Below are positions 5,808 through 7,077 of a stretch of DNA of 7,077 nt, in pieces. The DNA is from Candidatus Desantisbacteria bacterium CG1_02_49_89 (GTDB lineage Bacteria; Desantisbacteria; UBA1551): positions 5,906 to 12,982 of the forward strand of contig MNUP01000120.1 in NCBI GenBank assembly GCA_001871075.1, given 5' to 3'. The notes under the pieces were generated by a model, which ran no database searches, was not told the DNA's origin, and worked only from the letters and a program-made list of their open reading frames with translations. A program made the translations under genes and the position numbers. Each line of letters begins with the position of its first letter. Within the stretch, counting starts at the first letter, position 1.

Positions 5808-6128
5808 TTAGCTTTTTTGGGGATTTTCCCATTCACCGCATTCCCTATCTTCGTCTAACCTTTTCTCAATATAATCACGATAATTCTTATCCGACAAAAA
5901 GCTTTTTGCTCTTTTAAAAAATTGACCACTTAATTTTTCTGAAATAAGCCATTGCGACTCTGCAGATTTTTTATCATTTATGTCAATGTTAAATTCTGAC
6001 AGAATCGCATTAACGTTATTAATAAACGAGGCTCTTGAAGAAATGCGATGCAGCGCCTTGATATAAAACTCTATTCCATCTGATACTACATAGAAATTAT
6101 ATTTCCGCCCCTTGATAATAGTTTTCAT
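5808..6128 (-). CDS. Hypothetical protein of unknown function (106 aa)
   Basis: I do not recognise this protein. It starts with a strand-rich segment (MKTIIKGRKYNFYVVSDGIEF, split here as residues 1-10 and 11-21). Mostly helical, charged sequence follows: an SSRASFINNVNAILSEF stretch (30-46), a KSAESQWLISEKLSGQFFKRAKSF region (54-77) and an acidic tail ending in EWENPQKS. There is no signal peptide, membrane segment or metal motif. It lies 28 bp after the DprA-like gene on the same strand, with a weak GAGA-type ribosome site, so the two are probably co-transcribed. Base composition is AT-rich like that gene and unlike gpsA and the genes beyond. Its size and position would suit an accessory partner of the DprA-like protein, but that is inference. 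Confidence 0.65.
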   Translation of the reverse strand: MKTIIKGRKYNFYVVSDGIEFYIKALHRISSRASFINNVNAILSEFNIDINDKKSAESQWLISEKLSGQFFKRAKSFLSDKNYRDYIEKRLDEDRECGEWENPQKS

Positions 6129-6156
6129 TAAGTATCTCTTTTTTGTTTATAAAAAA

Positions 6157-6966
6157 TTACTTCTTTTCATAATCTAACTTCAATTGCGTTGGTTCTTTAA
6201 TAACTGCTGGTTGTTCTTTGTTTGTCCTAACTTGTTCAATAACATTATAGCTGTTATCTATTTTTACCGCTAATTTTGCGCCGTTGTCATCAAGAAATTT
6301 TGAGACTGTTTTACGGTTAAATTGGGGGATACCGAGTTGATACAGATCACTGCATTCCTCAAGCTCAAGAGTAAAAACAGGTATTTTTGTTTCAACTAAT
6401 TTCTTAGCCGTGATATAAGTCTTGGAACCTTTGGGCCCATAAGGAATAAAAACAATGTCGGCAAGCATACAGGCAATCCAGTTCCTTCTCATAACGTTTT
6501 GGCGTGATTGTTTCTTGTCATCCGGTTCGCTTACGGAAAGCATAAGCAATTCGTTCTCTTTTGATCTTCTAAAAAATTCGTCTCTTTCCGGGAATTTATC
6601 CAAGGGCGGATAAAATCTATCAAGCAAGTAGGATTCATAACTTTCCGATTCTAACCCTTTCGCTGAAAAAAGAGTCACGGTCGTGTTTTTTCGAAAAAGT
6701 CCCAATCTAAAAATTTCGGTTTCAATAATGGAATGCCAGCTTCCGATGTAGTTCATTTCATATTCTCTTATGGTGAATAAAAGCTGATTAGTTTCCATTA
6801 AAGTAACACCGCCGCTTTCGTCTGAACAAATCACAGCCATAGTAAATTTATTTAAAAAATTCAAAGGACCAGAATAATATAATTTTGGCTGGTTATCAGG
6901 ATTAAGACGTTTTGCCAATTTTTCAGAATAAGTTTTATCTTTTGGGGATATTATTTTATGTTCCAT
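6157..6966 (-). CDS. DprA/Smf-like SLOG-fold Rossmann protein
   Basis: A 269-aa soluble protein that I read as a divergent DprA/Smf (SLOG superfamily) domain. PKLYYSGPLNFLNK (27-40) matches the DprA entry segment (LYY-G-L-LLN), and FTMAVICSD (41-49) stands where DprA has its AIVGSR strand. IGSWHSIIETEIFRL (74-88) resembles the GxHS--E helix of short DprA-like proteins. Next come TVTLFSAKGLE (96-106), a YPP (119-121), ELLMLSVSEP (139-148) and RRNWIACMLADIVFIPYG (160-177), equivalent to the RNRIIAGLS strand of DprA. GSKTYITAKKL and the strand PVFTLE (196-201) follow. The canonical SGLARGID motif is missing, so a standard competence role is doubtful. The C-terminal 65 residues are unmatched and there is no recognisable winged helix. 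AGGA lies 5 bases before the ATG, and the start overlaps the upstream gene by 16 bases, suggesting translational coupling. Composition is AT-rich. Confidence is moderate for the fold and low for any role. Confidence 0.7.
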   Translation of the reverse strand: MEHKIISPKDKTYSEKLAKRLNPDNQPKLYYSGPLNFLNKFTMAVICSDESGGVTLMETNQLLFTIREYEMNYIGSWHSIIETEIFRLGLFRKNTTVTLFSAKGLESESYESYLLDRFYPPLDKFPERDEFFRRSKENELLMLSVSEPDDKKQSRQNVMRRNWIACMLADIVFIPYGPKGSKTYITAKKLVETKIPVFTLELEECSDLYQLGIPQFNRKTVSKFLDDNGAKLAVKIDNSYNVIEQVRTNKEQPAVIKEPTQLKLDYEKK

Positions 6967-7076
6967 AGTTTTCCTACCTCAGAATCTATTTCCTTTTCTA
7001 TTTCAGAAATACCTGCATCTCTTTTAACACGATTATGCGCTTCTTCTGAAAGCTCTGCAAGCTTCATATGGATTTT
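6951..7076 (-). CDS. 3' end of an unrecognised gene (partial at right edge)
   Basis: An open frame enters from the right edge and stops at TAA 6953-6951, inside the start of the DprA-like gene. The visible residues, a highly charged, probably helical stretch, begin KIHMKLAELSEEAHNR and end EKEIDSEVGKLWNIK. An internal ATG at 7067-7065 would give a 38-aa peptide, but no Shine-Dalgarno sequence is visible in the ten bases before it. More likely this is the C-terminus of a longer protein starting outside the window. The 16-base overlap with the next gene and the same AT-rich composition suggest one operon. The AGGTAGGA serving the DprA-like gene lies within this coding sequence. Function cannot be named from about 41 residues. 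Confidence 0.5.
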   Translation of the reverse strand, partial: KIHMKLAELSEEAHNRVKRDAGISEIEKEIDSEVGKLWNIK

Positions 7077-7077
7077 A

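Noticed and set aside
5791-5810. AT-rich inverted repeat after the 106-aa gene as an intrinsic terminator
   Set aside because: The stem is about 6 A-T pairs with a 2-base centre and no clean U-run, too weak to call.
5238-5858. Plus-strand 206-aa frame antisense to gpsA
   Set aside because: The opposite frame is a complete gpsA with all motifs. The frame also runs through the 10-bp repeats and has no family resemblance.

Overview
The window looks like bacterial chromosome from a little-studied, uncultured lineage. All supported genes lie on the minus strand, so transcription runs from high to low coordinates. Most genes have a moderate G+C of roughly 50% by eye and ordinary Shine-Dalgarno sites. 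The CBS-less GuaB3-type IMP dehydrogenase, the HU/MerR pair and the repeat-filled gaps would suit a candidate phylum such as Omnitrophota or Elusimicrobiota. That assignment is an impression, not a proof. No gene-free stretch exceeds 300 bases.

Layout in transcription order. (1) 7076-5808 is a visibly AT-rich block: the end of an unrecognised gene entering from the right edge, a 269-aa DprA/SLOG-like Rossmann protein overlapping it by 16 bases, and a 106-aa protein of unknown function. (2) 5710-4712 is gpsA, glycerol-3-phosphate dehydrogenase, needed for phospholipid synthesis. (3) 4555-4283 is an HU/IHF-type DNA-bending protein, followed at 4214-3864 by a small MerR-type regulator. This order recalls the ihfA-merR pair of Proteobacteria. 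(4) 3661-2867 is a PHP-family phosphatase of the histidinol-phosphatase (HisJ/HisK) type. (5) 2623-1421 is a major facilitator transporter. (6) 1242-79 is a GuaB3-type IMP dehydrogenase with its own strong sigma-70-like promoter at 1391-1419, directly behind the transporter stop codon.

The gaps are the most distinctive part. Five gaps each carry short-period repeats with a different unit: 7 bp at 29-56, 7 bp at 1277-1304, 9 bp at 2642-2862, 21-23 bp around the HU gene, and 10 bp at 5718-5788. The gap between merR and the PHP gene is almost filled by a 185-bp imperfect palindrome. It contains two inverted GTAG-headed hairpins whose stems differ by compensatory changes, the hallmark of REP/REPIN elements.

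Most of the window is housekeeping: lipid precursor, nucleoid, purine and phosphatase genes, probably in several short transcription units. The candidate for something less ordinary is the AT-rich block. There a DprA-like nucleotide- or nucleic-acid-binding domain sits with two unknown partners and looks transferred. Whether it is an immune system depends on genes beyond base 7077.
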